In this document: positions 43,621 to 58,600 of the stretch, piece after piece
Layout of the letters: every line of letters begins with the position of its first letter
Position numbering within the stretch: the first letter of the stretch is position 1
Assembly (NCBI GenBank): GCA_024734555.1
Contig: JANPWX010000614.1
Location: 476,148-540,147, forward strand
DNA length: 64,000 bases
From: Trochalopteron elliotii
Lineage: Eukaryota > Chordata > Aves > Passeriformes > Leiothrichidae
Reading direction: 5' to 3'
The notes under the pieces: generated by a model
What the model saw: only the letters and a program-made list of their open reading frames with translations
Databases searched by the model: none
Told to the model about the DNA's origin: nothing
Position numbers and translations under genes: made by a program

Positions 43621-46600
43621 GTGAGTGGTGGTGCGGGCTGGGCGGCAGCTACGGAGCATGGTGGGCCGGGCGCCTTTAGCGGAATCGGGCTGCGGCTGCG
43701 GAGATGCAGGCGGGGCTGTACCCGGCCCTGGGAGCAACGCAGCAGAGGCCGAGTCGGGCTGGGCCGCGCTGGGCGCTGTCAGCCCGCGGTCGACTCCGGA
43801 GGGCGGCTGCGGGCTGGGTGGGGCTTGGCGGGGCAGGGCAGGGCAGTGGTGGGACGGCTGCTGGGTTGCAGGTACTGCCGCCGCCGTCCCTCGGGCGCTG
43901 TGGGAGGAGCGGCGGGAGGTAGCCTGGAGCCGGGGCAGCGGGCCGGCGGGAGGCGGGCTGGGCTGTGAGCCGGGCCGGCACTGGAGGCTGGCAGGGGCGG
44001 TGCGTGACGGAAGCTGTGTCAGATGGAGGGACGAGGGAAGCGAGACGGAAGGACGAGCGCTGCGGGATTCCCTTGTAAGCACGAGCTCACCTCCCGAGGG
44101 ATGCGAGAAGTGTTAGAGATATAAGGTGTTTAGGGAGAGCCGTGGCACCGTTTCCTGGTAATGCTTTAAAGAAGCAACGCAGCGTTTCGTTGCAGGTTGG
44201 GGTGTCCCTGTGGAACCCCCAGAAGCCATTTCCTCTTGTTACCCTCAGATAGTCGGAGCTGTTTGTGTTTCCTGGTCGGGAGAAGTGACAGCATTCCACC
44301 GTGCCCTTTAAGCACTGATTAAGTGCATAGGTTCTGCTGTGCTGGATGGGCTAGGCTGTCCTGCCAGGGCTCAAAGAAGTAGCTCATTCCCCACACATAA
44401 ATGCATGCATTTATACTGATAACCCAGATAAAAAGAAGCATGTGCTTCAGGCTGTGACACCTGCACCTCTCATCTGAAAGCTTTACAGTGCTGGGAAATT
44501 GTCTAGTTTATATAGCAAAATAAGTAAAAATTAGTTACTTTTAGCATATTTCTTTTAGGTGAGAATTTGGCGAGTGTTCTGCTCTCAGTGTTGGAATGCA
44601 GATTATCCTGCTTTAGTTTTCTACATGACAGGCAGATGCTGTCCTTAGAGCTGTCGCAGGGAACTTTAACAATTAGACAGCAACAGCAGAAAGGGTTTGC
44701 TGATTTGTTTTCTCAGTACAGGAATGGGAGCACTGACTATGAGACATGGTCATGGTCACAGCTATTGGCAGTGTTCCTGCCTGCGCCTGCCTTCTGACTC
44801 CTCTGTGCAGCATTGCCATCTCAGGGGGCTGCAGTACTGCCTGCTGAGAAGTTTTGTGTCAGGAGCTGTTGGGCCTCACAGCTTCTCTGCCCGTCTCTTG
44901 CAGGACAGTTACTGAGGGGGTTCTGTGAGTGCTTGCAGCACAAGTCAGTGACAAGGGTGAGCTGAGGATGAAGCTTACCGGGAACGCTGGTGAGCTGAGG
45001 GCCGAGACTGTGTTTTTCTCCTCTGTGATTATTTCTAGTATTGCCTAGTTTTCAGAATGGAAACATTTGCAAGTGTAGAAAGTAAACTTTTCTGCCTTTC
45101 TTTTTATGCCTCTTCGTATCTTAGTGTGGTGGTGAGCACCTGAAGAAAGTGATAGTGGAACACCTGTCGAGGGGATCCTGCCATTAATGCTTTCTTGTGG
45201 GAATCAGAACCTCAGCTTTCTGAGCTGGGAGTTGGTGGCTGCTCTGCTCACCAACTGCTCTAGACAGGTGGATAGAAGTTCTCAACCTGAACTTTGATCT
45301 GATTGCCTGCATCAGTGCTTTTTTTCAGTTCCATGTGGAGAAATCTCCACACTTACGGGGCTGCTTTTACTCTTCACGGTGCCTATTACTCTTGTATCTT
45401 GCAGGCAGTGTAGCTGCTGCTCTTCTCTTCAGTTCTGACAGTCCAGCAAGGTCAAACAGACTATCCAGAGACCTGAGTTAGGTGCAGATGTCAGACATGT
45501 GTCCTGCCTTGCACAGAAGGTTTTGACTGCTAGTTGTAACTCTTAATCTGAAAAGTGTGACATAATGTGAAAAAGCAGACACTGGGATAGTTGTTTTTTT
45601 CTCTGGTTCCAGTGCCTAATACTTTCTTTTTTCTCTAGGGGGAAGCTGGGCCGTTACCCTCCATGGCCAGGGAAGGTGAGGTTTGATTGTATTTATTGTT
45701 GCTTTCTGCATTTTTCATGGTTTGTGGTTCTTTTTGTTTGATTGTAGGGTTTTTTTGTGTTTTCCTTCTGTGGAGGGAAAGCTTTGCCTGGAAGCATTTC
45801 AGTTGTAGATTAATATTGGCTTTCTTGTTTGTTTGTTTTTTAAACACATATACCCCACAAATCTAAAGTGTGAACTCGTTTAGGGCTTTATTTAATCTAT
45901 TATCTCAGTCTGTCAGTAACAGCTGGTAGTTCATGTGGAATGAAAAGCAAACAGAGAGCCAGCTCTGGAACTGATTGTGTTTCCCAAATTTAGTTGTTTA
46001 ATCCCTGTTGCTTTCTGCAAGACGCGTTTCTTCTCTTCCATAGTAAGTTGGTTAACAGTCTTGTGTTAAATAATAGAAGTAAGGAGTCTGGCTTCTCAAG
46101 ATACTGTGTTAGAGCTGTGGTCTTTGAGAATTATCTGTGGTAGTTCGATCCTGCTTCTGGTTTGGTTGGGGTTTTTTCTGATGAAAGATTTAGAAAATGA
46201 ATTTTATATGCTGTTTCTATTATTTCTACTCTGAAAGACATTTCTTCTATGTTGTATGAGGGCTGAGCATGCTGAGGTAACAGCATGAGTCAGGGAAGAG
46301 AATTGTCAGTATGGTTGACAGCTATAAACTTTTGGTTCTTGGGTGAAGTTAACACCAGGCTCCTCTACAGGTGTCACCTGTGTAACTGAATGATAGCTTT
46401 TCTCCTTACTAACATTTTAAGCTTGGTAAGCAATCTATTCTGGGAGTAAAGACAAAGTTTAACTTTTAAGAGTTACCTAAGTGGAACTAATTTTTAGTGA
46501 TGCCAAGTATCTTCCTAATCAGAGTTCAAAAAATAACCCTACAGTAGCTGAACACTGGATGGTAAAATCAAAATTTGTCACTATGTGATTTTTAATTTTG

Positions 46601-49600
46601 ATTTCTAATCACCTTCAGATTGTTAACCCACCTAAAGACCTGAAGAAACCTCGAGGAAAAAAGTGCTTCTTTGTGAAGTTTTTTGGAACAGAAGATCAGT
46701 ATGTAATTACTTGTTTTCATCTGGGGAAAATACCGTACCACATAACGTGGCTCTTTTGTGGAAGAAATATTTACTAATTTTTTTTTGTGGAACAAGTATT
46801 TACTAATATTACAGTGCAGTGTAGCATTGTAAAGGATTCCCTTTGAACCACACAATAGAAGAAATTCAACTATTATTGCATGCTATAGCTGCACATTGGG
46901 GTGTATGAAGATTGTAAAAACTTAGCTTAGGATCTGAGTTGCTGCTGTGATGATGGCTTGCCACTTTTAGATGTGACATGACTGTGTTAGATTTTAGTGT
47001 GTAACAATGAGAAAGGTACTCTGAGTACCTTTCAGAGTGCTCAGAGCATTCTTTTTTTTTTTTGTTGCCAGAGGAATAAAATTGACTATGTAATTGCCAT
47101 TTGTGAAAGAATATACGTCCTGCCTGCTGACTGAAAACATTCTTGCTGTGCTTTTGGAAGACGTCACAGAATAAGAGAGCCAAAAGTGTTTTAGAATTTT
47201 CTTTTTGCAAGGCAGAGTTTAATGATTTCAAATGTGAACAAAATCATAGTTGTCTTAGATTTAAATTATTACAAACTAGGGGGAAAACCCAACAAAAAAA
47301 GCCGCTGAGAATCTGGATGTTTTGTGAAACTGAAAATTATTTTGATAATTTTTTGGTTTTTCTCTTTATTTTCTGCTATTTCCTATTAAGTCATGGAATA
47401 AAAAAGAAAATTGCAAATATCTGTGGAAGACTAAAAACCCTTTACTTTTTGGAAGAAAGGTGACAAGAAGTGAGACCATTTGATGAATATCTTTTAAGGA
47501 AATTTTTTTTCACTGCTAAATTATTTTTGCTTAATACTTAGAAATATTTTTCGATTAAGAAATGAGGTCTGAACTTGATGGAGTAGTAGTGAATATTGCA
47601 TACTAATGGGAGTGTTTGGAACTCTAGTAACTTGAGGCAGGTGAAGGTTGATATGAGGGCGGAGAATGTTTTTTGATAGTGTTACTAAATATGGTTGTTT
47701 GAACTAATAAATTCTGAGTTGAAGTGGATTATTTCTGTCCTGATTGTTTTCAATTCTTGTATTTCTCATTATTGAATCAAATACAGATTTTTTTTGGCAT
47801 TAAGCATTCAAATGTCTTAGATACTGTAGCTGAGATTAATAACATGATGGCAAACGAAGAGTTCAGAGCTGCAAAATAATTGGGATTTATTACAAGATTC
47901 TAGAGCTCTGGCTGGGACAAATTCAGTCACGTGGCACAGAAAGGTAGTGTGGCTTTTGTAGGGGAACACCCCCTCCATCCAGCTTGTGAAATTTAATTAT
48001 ATCATGCTAGATAATAGATTAATTAGAAATTTGCTTGCTTTGATTGGGATGCTCTACCTGAAAATTGAATAGACATAAATACCTTTCTTTCAAATAATGT
48101 TGATAAGGGGAAGAGAGAGAAGCTTGTGTATCTCTTCTGTCCTGACTTGGAACTTGGAAAGGCTGTGCTGGTTAGAATTGTGCTGTTCTAACCAGTGTGT
48201 TGCTTCAGAATGTTCTCGTGTTTGAGCATAATCAGTGAGCCAAATCAGGAAAAATAGAAAGGATTTCACTTAAAATGTGAAGAGAATCCCTTTTCGTATT
48301 TTGTATGAGTAAACTAGTGGGTTTTGCAAATACATTTTTCAGGCGTGTGTATAAGCAGGACTTGGAAATACATAACTAAGAGATTGTCACCACCTTACAA
48401 ACAGCCTGAGGAGTAGCAGAATGCAGAGCTGTCACTGATCAAGGGGTGATGAGGAGTGCACTTACTCATACTGAAGGTGTAGTGCATGTAGCTTCTTTTT
48501 TTAACACCTCACTTTCTCTGCCATGTTTATGCTGTAGGATGGCATTTCTGTACCGTGGATCCGTTGCTGCAGCTCGTGTATTACTGCCTTAACCTTTGAG
48601 GTTGAACACGAGAGGATGTCATCATTGGCTGTTGACCTCTTGTCCAGTGTGTGTAAGGCAAAGATGATGCTGGTTGCTGGGTACAATCCCTCCCATGAAC
48701 TGCTGAGGGTTGTTTCCAGCCAGTTTGAGGAGAGGTAGGCAGTCTTGGGCCCTATTTTAGTCTTATTTCCTTCTGAGGATTCCTAGGTGCCTTCTGCGGC
48801 CAGAAATGCCCCTGTTCCAGGCTGGGTGCAAATTGTTCCCTCCTGACTCACATCAGGCTTTGGTTTGTCATCCTAATGGTTAAGGAGAAAGATGTTTAGA
48901 AGTAAAAATGGATATGCATGAGCAGAGGGGTAAATAAAAACGTACTGATGAGTTTGGCAGTGGTTTTGGTGTAGCGTATAAGTTTTGGTTATTTGTGAAA
49001 TTCTGGCTGTCTTAGGATACCACACAGAGGAAATGCATTTTCCTTTTCCTGCACATTGATTACCATGTACTGTCCCTTGCAATGCTGCAGTGACTAAGGG
49101 AATAGATTAACTGGAAAGCTTTGAGTAGTTTTGGTTCAAGACACACAGGTGAGAACATGAGTGCATTCAGACTGTTCTCTAGATCCTGGTTTTTGGTAAA
49201 TTTTCTACTGAGCTCTGTATTCTGTGTGTAAATTGTGTTGATGATATTAGTTTCTCTTACTTCTGAAGGAATGGGTTTTCTGGGAGATAAGGATTCTCTA
49301 CCCATGAAAGCAGATTTTGCCTATTTTTGAACTGTGAAGTACATATATGCTTTACTAGAGTGAAAGCCACCTTGATGTTCATAGTAGTGATGTAATATCT
49401 GTGTCCTGTTCTGAGTGATTGTGTGCATTACAATTAAGGCAATCACATAATGTCTCTTTATTACCTTGTTCTCCAGATTGATAAGGAAGTTTTTCTAGTC
49501 TGCCTAGTAGTTGTTTTTCTGAGGGTCTCTTCTTCGAGTAAGTCACATTAAAAGGATTCTTTATCTAGAATCAAGAACAGTTGATGTTTCCTGCCCATAG

Positions 49601-52600
49601 ACCTGACATACATGTAACAACATCCATTACCAGAATCTAAACAACAATTTTAATTTAGTTTAGAAATGGAACTTAGACCTCTTATCTGTGTTTCTAACTG
49701 TGCTTCTCAGATAGTATTTAAAATCCCCTTTTATTATTACTTCCAGTCTTGTTGTAGAAAATCTGCTGTATTTGTATATTTATTGCTTTTAGTAGTTAAA
49801 ACTTACAGACTGGCTGGCCTGCCAGTGTGTGTCATACAGTTGAAAATACTTTTACATTTTTTGGCCCGCTTACGAATTCATTATGATGTTTGTCAGAACT
49901 AAAAATATCATTGCTTTGAAGGTATCTTTCTACTATGATTCTGTAGAAATACTGGTGAGAGTCCTGCAGTCATCAGAGGTTTGCGTACAAACACAGCCAT
50001 TCACCTTTCTTCCCCCTTTGGTATTCTGTAACAGCCAAATGGACTTGCAAGTTGTGTATATCACAGCCTTAGCAGGAAGCTGGGACAGCCCATTCTTGCT
50101 CACAACCTTTTGAAGCATCAGTATGAAACAGGATAGGGTGGGGTCAAGGGAGACTTCCTGACATATTAAGGAAAAAATGGAGGAAGCCTGCAATCTAAGA
50201 TGAGTGTAATAATGCAGCCTGTTTCCATCAGGCACAGTGATTTTATCACAGCACTCGTTACCTTTCCGTCCTCCATGTTCTGTTGGGATGAAAGCACCTA
50301 CCCTTTTCTTTTGCCACTGTTTTCCCCAGTTTTCAAGGAGAGAGTAAATTCAGGATATAGTCTTTCTGAAATGTTCTTTTAGGTCCTGACATCAGAAAAC
50401 ACTTGCTTTAAATTTGCCTACTGTTGGAAATACACCTCAATAGTCTGAGGGGCTGCAGGGATAGGCTGAGCTGATGGAGGGGGTGAGCTTGTGTTCCTGA
50501 TACTTCTCATGAGCAGATAGATTATCCCATGCAGAGCTCCATGTTGCTGTAACAGAGCCAGCTGGAATGTTGTTTGACATTCTTGCAGGCACAGTACCAT
50601 TGCTAAAAATCACTACAGACAAAACTCTTCTGCTTTGTATTGAGGAGATATTTTACTGCACAAATTTGAAAAACCTGATAGTTAATTTCTTTCACTATTG
50701 CCCTGCTTCTGGGTTTCTTCTAAATATCCCTTCCTTTATTCTAGAGTGATGTGGTCATTTTTTTCTAGGAGTTTATGTACTAAGTTGCACAGTTTAGTTA
50801 TTTGAGTTATTTAATTGATGAGGGTTGATATGTTCCCTTTTAACAGAAAGAAATCCATCCTGATTTTTGTCATGTGCTTACACACACTGGCCTTGTAAAT
50901 AGCTAAGCAGTTTTTTTTGACTTTTAGAAATGGTTGTGTTAGCATTTAGTGTGGGCATCTAAAGTGCTGCAGTCTAAAGCAATAAAATTTTTCCAAGACT
51001 CTGGTAAACAGAAATGTGGAGATACAGTGCCACTGTTTTCCATCCCTAGCGATGTGGTTCGCAAAAAGCAATGATTGGTGGATATTCTTCAATCTCATTT
51101 CAGCAGTTTATCATTAGGAGTTGGTATCTGTAGACAGGGAGAACGTGGCTGGAATGGTGTGGGTTTGAAGATCTCCTTGCCTGTGCCATAGTTGTGCCAG
51201 AGTTTTGAATCTAGCGTCTCTGCATCTCTGTACCACTGTTTCCTTGTGGCTGCAGGTCATTTTCATACTTGCCTCTGCTTATTCGAAGTTTTGCTTATTG
51301 TTCATGTTTTTAATGTGGATTTGACATGAGCAGTGGTTTTTAGGAGTAGTATTTTGGAGAGGATGAGGAACAGTGTGGAGAAATGAAAAGAGGAAGCCAC
51401 TGCTAACAGGCATTTTTATTACATCTTTCACTTTCCATATTACCCTATTCTTTACAGATGCTGATGCCTGTGCAGCAGGATGAGCACAATTTCATCTTAA
51501 ATATGACACCTTCAGTGTCATCATTAATGTTTTCTCGTGCATTGATTGATTGCTGAATCAGGAGAAAAACTAGTTCCTTTCATGTGTTGTATCCTTGAGT
51601 CTGATCCAAATACTGGGCTTCATTGGCCTTGAAGGTATTGAGATCTTGTGTATAAACATGAATGATTTTGTTTGGTGAAAAGTTCTTTTGTTTTCAAGTG
51701 CTTGAACCAGTGCATGCAATTGGTTTGTGGACAGTGGTGTCAAAAGACGCTCATCTCTTACAGGAGGTTGTCCAGGTAGGTAATGCATAAACAAACAGGA
51801 AAGAAAAATACCAATTTAATTTTTTCCTGATTTTTTAAAAGTTTATTTTTAACTGAGGCAGCATTTGGGATTGTTTATCACTTTATAGTTTGTCTCTGAA
51901 ATCTCTAGTTCTTTGTCCTGGTGGATCAGAAGTGCCAAGATTCACCTTTGAAGCCAGGAACCAAAAGGCTTTGTGCTTCGGGCTTTCTCCATACCAAAGG
52001 AAAAGGAGTGAGAAAGGAAGCTAATGAACATGTGCAGTGAGGAGGGGTAGGATGTGCAGAAACCTAAGAGAATGCCTTGAGAGAAAATAACTTATTTTTA
52101 TTTATAAATTGTCCTGCAACAACATTTAACATGCATTTTTATATTGTGGTCCAAAATTTTGTTTCCTCTGGACACATAGTGAAAGACTTCTCATGAGCTG
52201 GTGCTCTGTGGTACCCAGGGATGTTTGTCACTGTTTGTCATACAGGCAGGCTTTACAGTGTAAGATAATTTCAAGGTGTGTTTCACAGTAATGTCTGGGC
52301 AGTTGGGAGAGATTCCCCAAATAGCTGCTGGACTCAGACTCTAGTCTGAATGCAGTGATTTGACTTGTTATATTAAGTCAGTTCGTACACAAATAATGTA
52401 AACTAAGTGAAAGGATTCAGCTTTGCATGGAGGAGCACTGGGCTCTTTTGAAATGATGCTGGCGTTTTCCACAGTCAGTTCTAACAGGAGTTCTTGTCTC
52501 TGCAAATGAGACCCAAAATGTTTCCGTTTACTTAAAGTTGATTCCTGATGATAGGCAATTTACAAACAATTGTTGTTGCCAGTGAGGAGAAAAGTCTTAA

Positions 52601-55600
52601 TGAAGTTATAGAGCTTATTTCGTGAAGAGAGGACAATCGGATTCAGCAAAACATTACTATTATTTTTTTGATGTTTTAATCTTCATGTTCAGTTTAACTG
52701 TATGACATGGTGCATACAGTGTCTGAAAATGCAGCTATTCAATCACTTTATCTGCTTGCAGGAGCTAGACTGCACTGAGGAATATTTAAAACCTGTAATC
52801 ATAGACTATCTATGTAAGATAGAGATATCTGGGTACAAGAGAAAGTCTGATTGTCCCATTTTTGCTGTGTGCTAAGAAGTGCTATTGGCCATACTAACTG
52901 AGGGAAGGGTTTTCAAAACTTACACAGTTCTGTTTTTAGTAGGGTGGATGTGGCTTTGTAACAGTGTGGTTGATGAGCCTGAGTTTGAATTTGGGGAAGG
53001 AGAAAGGTGGTTTAATCTCGAGAGCCACAGGGAATTCAGGCATCAAGGGAAGCAAAGGCATTCCCTTAAACCTCACTGAAGGTGGTAGAAGAGCTTGTTT
53101 GCATAAAGGAAAGTGGTCACCCATACCTTGATGACTTTGCCATTTGGTAAATGTCAAGAAGTCTTACTTAGCCAGAGTGGAAACAGAGAAGTCATTTGAT
53201 TTTCCTTGAAGGACTGCAGTCTTAATAGGACTGCAGGTTAATGCTCTGCTACTGTACAAGTCAGATTATCTTAAAATAGCAACAGTGAAGGAAATGGTTA
53301 TTCCTCCTCAAAAACAAAATTGTTATTTTCATTCAGAGTACCTGGGTACATCAAAAATAAGTGCAGCAATGAGCTGTGGCTTTCGTATTCACTCTGTGTG
53401 GTGATCTCTATAGTGAGATACATAATTTTGGGGGTTTTTTTCCTGCAGTTTTTTTAGACACCTGTGTGCTCAATATATTTGAACCAGGGGTTGATAGCTG
53501 AGAATTATTAGGTGAACTTTGCTTTCTACAACCTCTTGAGTGGATTTGTGGTATTGACTACCTGGAGGCATGGGACTGTGGGTCTTCCTCATGGTGAAAC
53601 AAGTGCAGTCGTTGGGCTGCCATTGTTTTAAATGTGTCCTGTGATCACATCCAAAAGCTGTAATGCTTAGAAAAGGACAGTGCTAGAATGAGAGGAGGTA
53701 AAACTTACAGAAATAACAAAGTAAAAGTGCCAGAAGAAAATTCTCATTGAATGCCATAATGGCAGCCCTTCAGTTTCTAGAGAGGAAGTGAGTTTAGACT
53801 GTTGTCATCAGTAGATCTGGGGGAGAAAGTGTAGCTGTGTGTTTCTCAAAGTGGGATGATTGAGAAAGCTGCAGTTTGGAGAATATAACTAGCTTCTCTT
53901 TTTTGTTTCAAGTGCTTGGATCAAGGTGGAGCAGCTGAAACCTTATCACCCTCACAAAGAGGAAATGATAAAGATTAACAAGGGTAAGCGCTTCCAGCAA
54001 GCTGTGGATGCTGTAGAGGAATTTCTTAGAAAAACCAAAGGCAAGGACCAGGTGAGTGGGTTCTTTTTCACTGTGTGCATCAAAACAGGTCTTGGCATGA
54101 ATGATGATTAGATGCCTTGTTATGTGAAAGTAGTTTGTTCCTCTGGCAAGTTGAGGAGGGTTTTTTTTCCTTCCTTTGGTTTTTGGGGTTTATTTCCTAT
54201 CCTTTCTTCTTCCCCATTTAATCTTGTTTGGTGGGGAAAAGTGATTATTGGATTATTAAATGATGAAGAAACTGAAGAGGCTAATTGATCTGCTTGTGAT
54301 GATTTTATAAATCAGTCTTAGCAATTTGATATCTAGTAATCTTGTCTTTAGTACACTGGAAGTGCACGCAGTCCTGACAAGTCTTCGGTGGCCTGTTCTG
54401 TTATGTGCTTGCTTAAAGTGGTGTGTTTTTCCAGGAGAGCTAACCAGGAGCTTCACTCACCAACTCCAAAGGGCTAACAGATATGTAGTTTTCAAGTTAC
54501 TGTGCTGTTGTTTTCCTTGATAGTAATCAGCACAGAGTCCTTCACATCCTTGGTTTTGCATGAAAATCATTCCATCTCTTCTCTTCTTTCCTTACCATCT
54601 TCTATTCTATAATCTCTCAGGCGTCTTCCCATAACTCCACTGAAGAGAAGAATCGGCGTAATTCCAGTGAAGAAAGAGGCAAGCAATCTGCTGGCGAAGA
54701 GAAACGCAAAGCCAGTTTGTCTGAAGGAAAGGTGAAGAAGGGCACAGGGGAAGGAAAAAAGAGGGTCTCTTCTGTCTCGTCAGAGAGAGGATCAAAGTCA
54801 CCCTTGAAAAGAGCCCAGGATCAGAGCCCCCGAAAGCGGGGGCGTCCACCCAAGGATGAGAAGGTTTGTGTTGTGCATGTCCGCCAGTGCCCGTGGACTT
54901 GGCAGCTGGACTTGAGGGCTGACTGGCACCTTGACTAACAGGCCAGCAGGAAGAATCAGTTCAGTATCCCTTTTTTTAAGCTTTTCCATGTTGCTACTTC
55001 TAGACCATTTGGCTGCCTGATACCCTTGGCAAGCATATTGTTGATTCTTCCTGTGATTCTTACCAGTTAGTTACTGTGAGCGGCTCTGTTTGTATCTTTG
55101 AGAGGGCTTTGGAAGCTGTATCAGGAGACTCCATTCTTTCGTCTTGCCATGCCTCGAGTTCAGTTTCTGTGGGAAGGATTAGGAAAGAGATACGTGTCTT
55201 CCTCTGGCTCCTGACTTCTCCCATCTCATGATGATATGATCAGGTGATAAGTAGTCACTCAACTTCAACCTCAGTACTCACAAAGGATGAGATATTCTTA
55301 AGGGCTAGGGCTTAAAGAAGAAATTCATAGCCTTGGGAATCCACCAGAAGAACTGTCTTCATTTCAGTTTCTGTGCTTTAGGATATGTTCCCATCCTCCA
55401 TTATAAAGGAGCCTTTATATTTTATTCCCACTACTTTCCTGATACTTTTCAATGTTGTGGCAGCATTTTGTCTACCCTCATTTAGAGTTCCAGCCTTTTT
55501 ATTATGGAACTCACTGTTGTGGGTCTAGATCTTCCTATTCCAAATGGATATTTATTTTGGTGGATTATTACAAGGCACATCCTCCATCAGAGACTACACC

Positions 55601-58600
55601 TGAAGACAACTGGGAGACCTATATTGAAACACCATACAGCAGCATGCCTGCTCACCTGTGCTTCAAGGGGATCATGTTGTGCTTCACAGTCTTTTCTTTC
55701 AGTCAGGATGCAAGTCAAGATGGTGGTCTTTGCTCTCCAGAATTGTGAATGGATTGGCCTTCGCTGGTTAAACAGCAGACTCTCTCTTGATGTAGTAAAA
55801 TGAAGCTGATCAACTCAGATATTAGCTGTCAAGGTATCATAGAATAGAGTCATAGAATATCCTGATTTGGAAGGAACACACAAAGATCATCAAGTCCAAC
55901 TCCTAGGGGTTAAAGGAAATACTGGCTCTTTTTTAGCACCAATGTCTGTGAAATTAGGCTGCACAACAGATCCCATCAGTTTCTTTTGAGGGAAGTTGGA
56001 GGAGGGGAGGAATCAATGCATATTTATGAATTATAACTAATAATTACAGGACTAGTCTTGACTGATGCAGGGAAATGCTTCATTTGGCAGCATTCAAATT
56101 GGCAGCATAATTTTCACTTTTCTAAGTGTCTTTCTATAAGCGTGTTGTGTCTCCACATGTTTCTGTTAAAATAAGCCACAAGACCTTCTTTTACTTGCAA
56201 AATGATTCTGTGTCTTTAAGCTAGATTTGTTCCAAAACTGATGAAAACTAATGGCTGGGAGAGTTCTGATTTTGCTGACACATTGCACACATAGGTTTTA
56301 CTGTTGTAACTACCTCAGGACATCAGAGTGCTTTGAGTGAGCTAATTGTGGTAGTAGGTATTATTTTACTGGCTCATGACAGGCAGACTGGTTTTAAAGT
56401 TGCCATAACACGATGGCCAGCTGTGCGATAACTGCCTGGCCACAAAGCAGGAAATTAAGCAGGATAAGGTAGGAAAGTAAGCCTTATAGCTTCTGGAAAG
56501 TGACAGTAAAAATAATTGCCATAAAAATATAACAATACTGCCTTAATACTGTTTTTCAGCTTATGAAATAATTTTAAAACCTTGTCTTCTTGCCTCGTTC
56601 TCATAAGTTCTTCAATTTCTTAGCCCTAGAGTAGAAAACATTTATGTCGTTGTCCTGAATTAATATGATGCTAGGATTTGGTGGTTTTTTCTCCATGCCG
56701 GTCCAAAATCTGGCTTCCAAGCAAAAAGGATGCATAAAAATCAAGAATCCAGTTGTTGCTGAGGTGTGCTTTGTCTAGAAAGGCTCTGTGGCCTTACATG
56801 ATCATTCACATACTCTTATTTTTAAGCTTATATGAACATTTTTGAAGGAGCAACAGAACCTCATAGGTATTAAAGCAGGTTTTATCCATGCTTTACCAGC
56901 TGAAGTATGCAGGACTCTCCCTAGATGCTGCAAGGTTGGAGACTGATGTCTGCATTGTCCTGCTAACACTTGCATAGTTGTATCATTCTGAATTACCTCC
57001 AGGAGTCTTGCTCTGGCCGTTTTTGCAAATAATGTTCTTCTCTTGTGCTTCTGTGTGGATACTAAGGTATATTGTGCATTTTCAGGAAGTAGTTTTGGGG
57101 GAGAGATAATGTGACTCCATTTCTGAACCCTCATTTCAGAGGAAGACAGCACATATTATGCAAAAGTCCTGTACATTCTCTTCATGTAGTGTAAAAACCT
57201 AGATGTCTATAGCATATGTCTATGACCTACAGGATAAAGGCCTATTTTAACCTATATGTCTTGGGGAAATAAAGTTTAATCTGCTCAACAGTAAAAGCCC
57301 TAGTGTGTTAAGTACTATCATGATGATATGAACCAGGGCCTGTGGAGGAGATGGGGCAGCCCCTGTCCCAGTTCGTCTCATGGATTCTGCAAACTTGAGC
57401 AGATGTGGCTGTCAACCTCATGCTTTGAAGGTTTTCCTGATAACAGGTGGGCTGTTCTATTGTGACAGGGTAGGATTAAAAGACCTCTGCTTCAGACCTC
57501 TGCTTGTAATGATGTTCTTCACTCATTTGTTAAGCTTTTTGCATCCACTCAAGGAAAATACAGGATCAAGCGTGTTTGTTTTCTGCTCACTGCATAAGTG
57601 CACAAGTGGAGTGATTCCTCTTAGGTATGAAGAATGGACTCTCCAGAAGCCATAAATCTGGTTGAATTCCTTTCCTGGCAGTTGATGTTTTCCTCACCTT
57701 ACCTGTGTTGTTAATACTGTGTTTGAATATGAATGCTCATGGAAAGGCCTTTGGAATGGAAGGCGTTTGTAGTGCTTTCAGAGCTCTGTGTGTGTGCTCA
57801 AATGATCGTCGTGCTGTGATCAGCCCCCGAGCTGGTTTTTGAGCTCTTTCTGATCCTCTTTCTGTCTCCTCAGGACCTCACAATTCCAGAGTCAAGTACA
57901 GTGAAGAGAGTGATGACTGGAACAGTGGCTGGATTTAAATGGCCACCAAGTGTGAGCGAGGTGAGAAGCTTTACAACATCTAGGATCTAAGTTTGTGGCA
58001 GCAAGTCTAGAGCCTTTTGTCTGGCTGTAAAACAGCGAGTTCTTACCTTGTGTCAGAACATACTCCAGCATAACAAAGCTGATCAGTATCCCAGACAGCT
58101 CAGAAATATGCTGGGAAATGAGATTTCTGTCTCTGTGGAACTATTTGCAGATTCACACTTAACTTGCTGTACTAATGTTTACACTTCTTGTTTCAAAAGC
58201 ATTTCTGGGACTGACTTGCCTAAAGTGGAGGTGATGTGGATAGTGTCTCCCTGTCTGAATACTATCACATGGGGTGCTTTAATTTGATTTCCTTCACAAG
58301 CAGCTTTTGAAAACCTTTTGATTTTGTTGAATAAATGAGTGATCAGTAAAGCAGAGTAAGAGCAATGTGATTCCAGGTTAGTATGTATGATGCTTACTGG
58401 GGAGGTGAGGTATCTGGGCCTGCAGTCCTTGTTGCTGTTAGGATGGGTTTGCTTGGCATGTGACAATCTCCAGTTAATTCCCAGAATACTGTCTTATGGA
58501 ATTCCTTGGAAGCTGGAAAAGAAGTGTTTTCATTTGCTTGGGAGAGGAGGATGCAGAATATGAATTTTCTTCCTCTCAATGTTAATCTTGCTTGCATACT

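Noticed and set aside
43276..44082. 268-codon minus-strand ORF over the GLYR1 promoter
   Set aside because: Very GC-rich DNA has few stop codons. The composition (Pro, Ala, Arg, Ser) is that of a shadow frame, and it overlaps the real GLYR1 exon 1.
55452..55803. Overlapping 98- and 99-codon + strand ORFs in GLYR1 intron 5
   Set aside because: The two frames overlap, neither shows a domain, and neither fits GLYR1 phase or splice sites.
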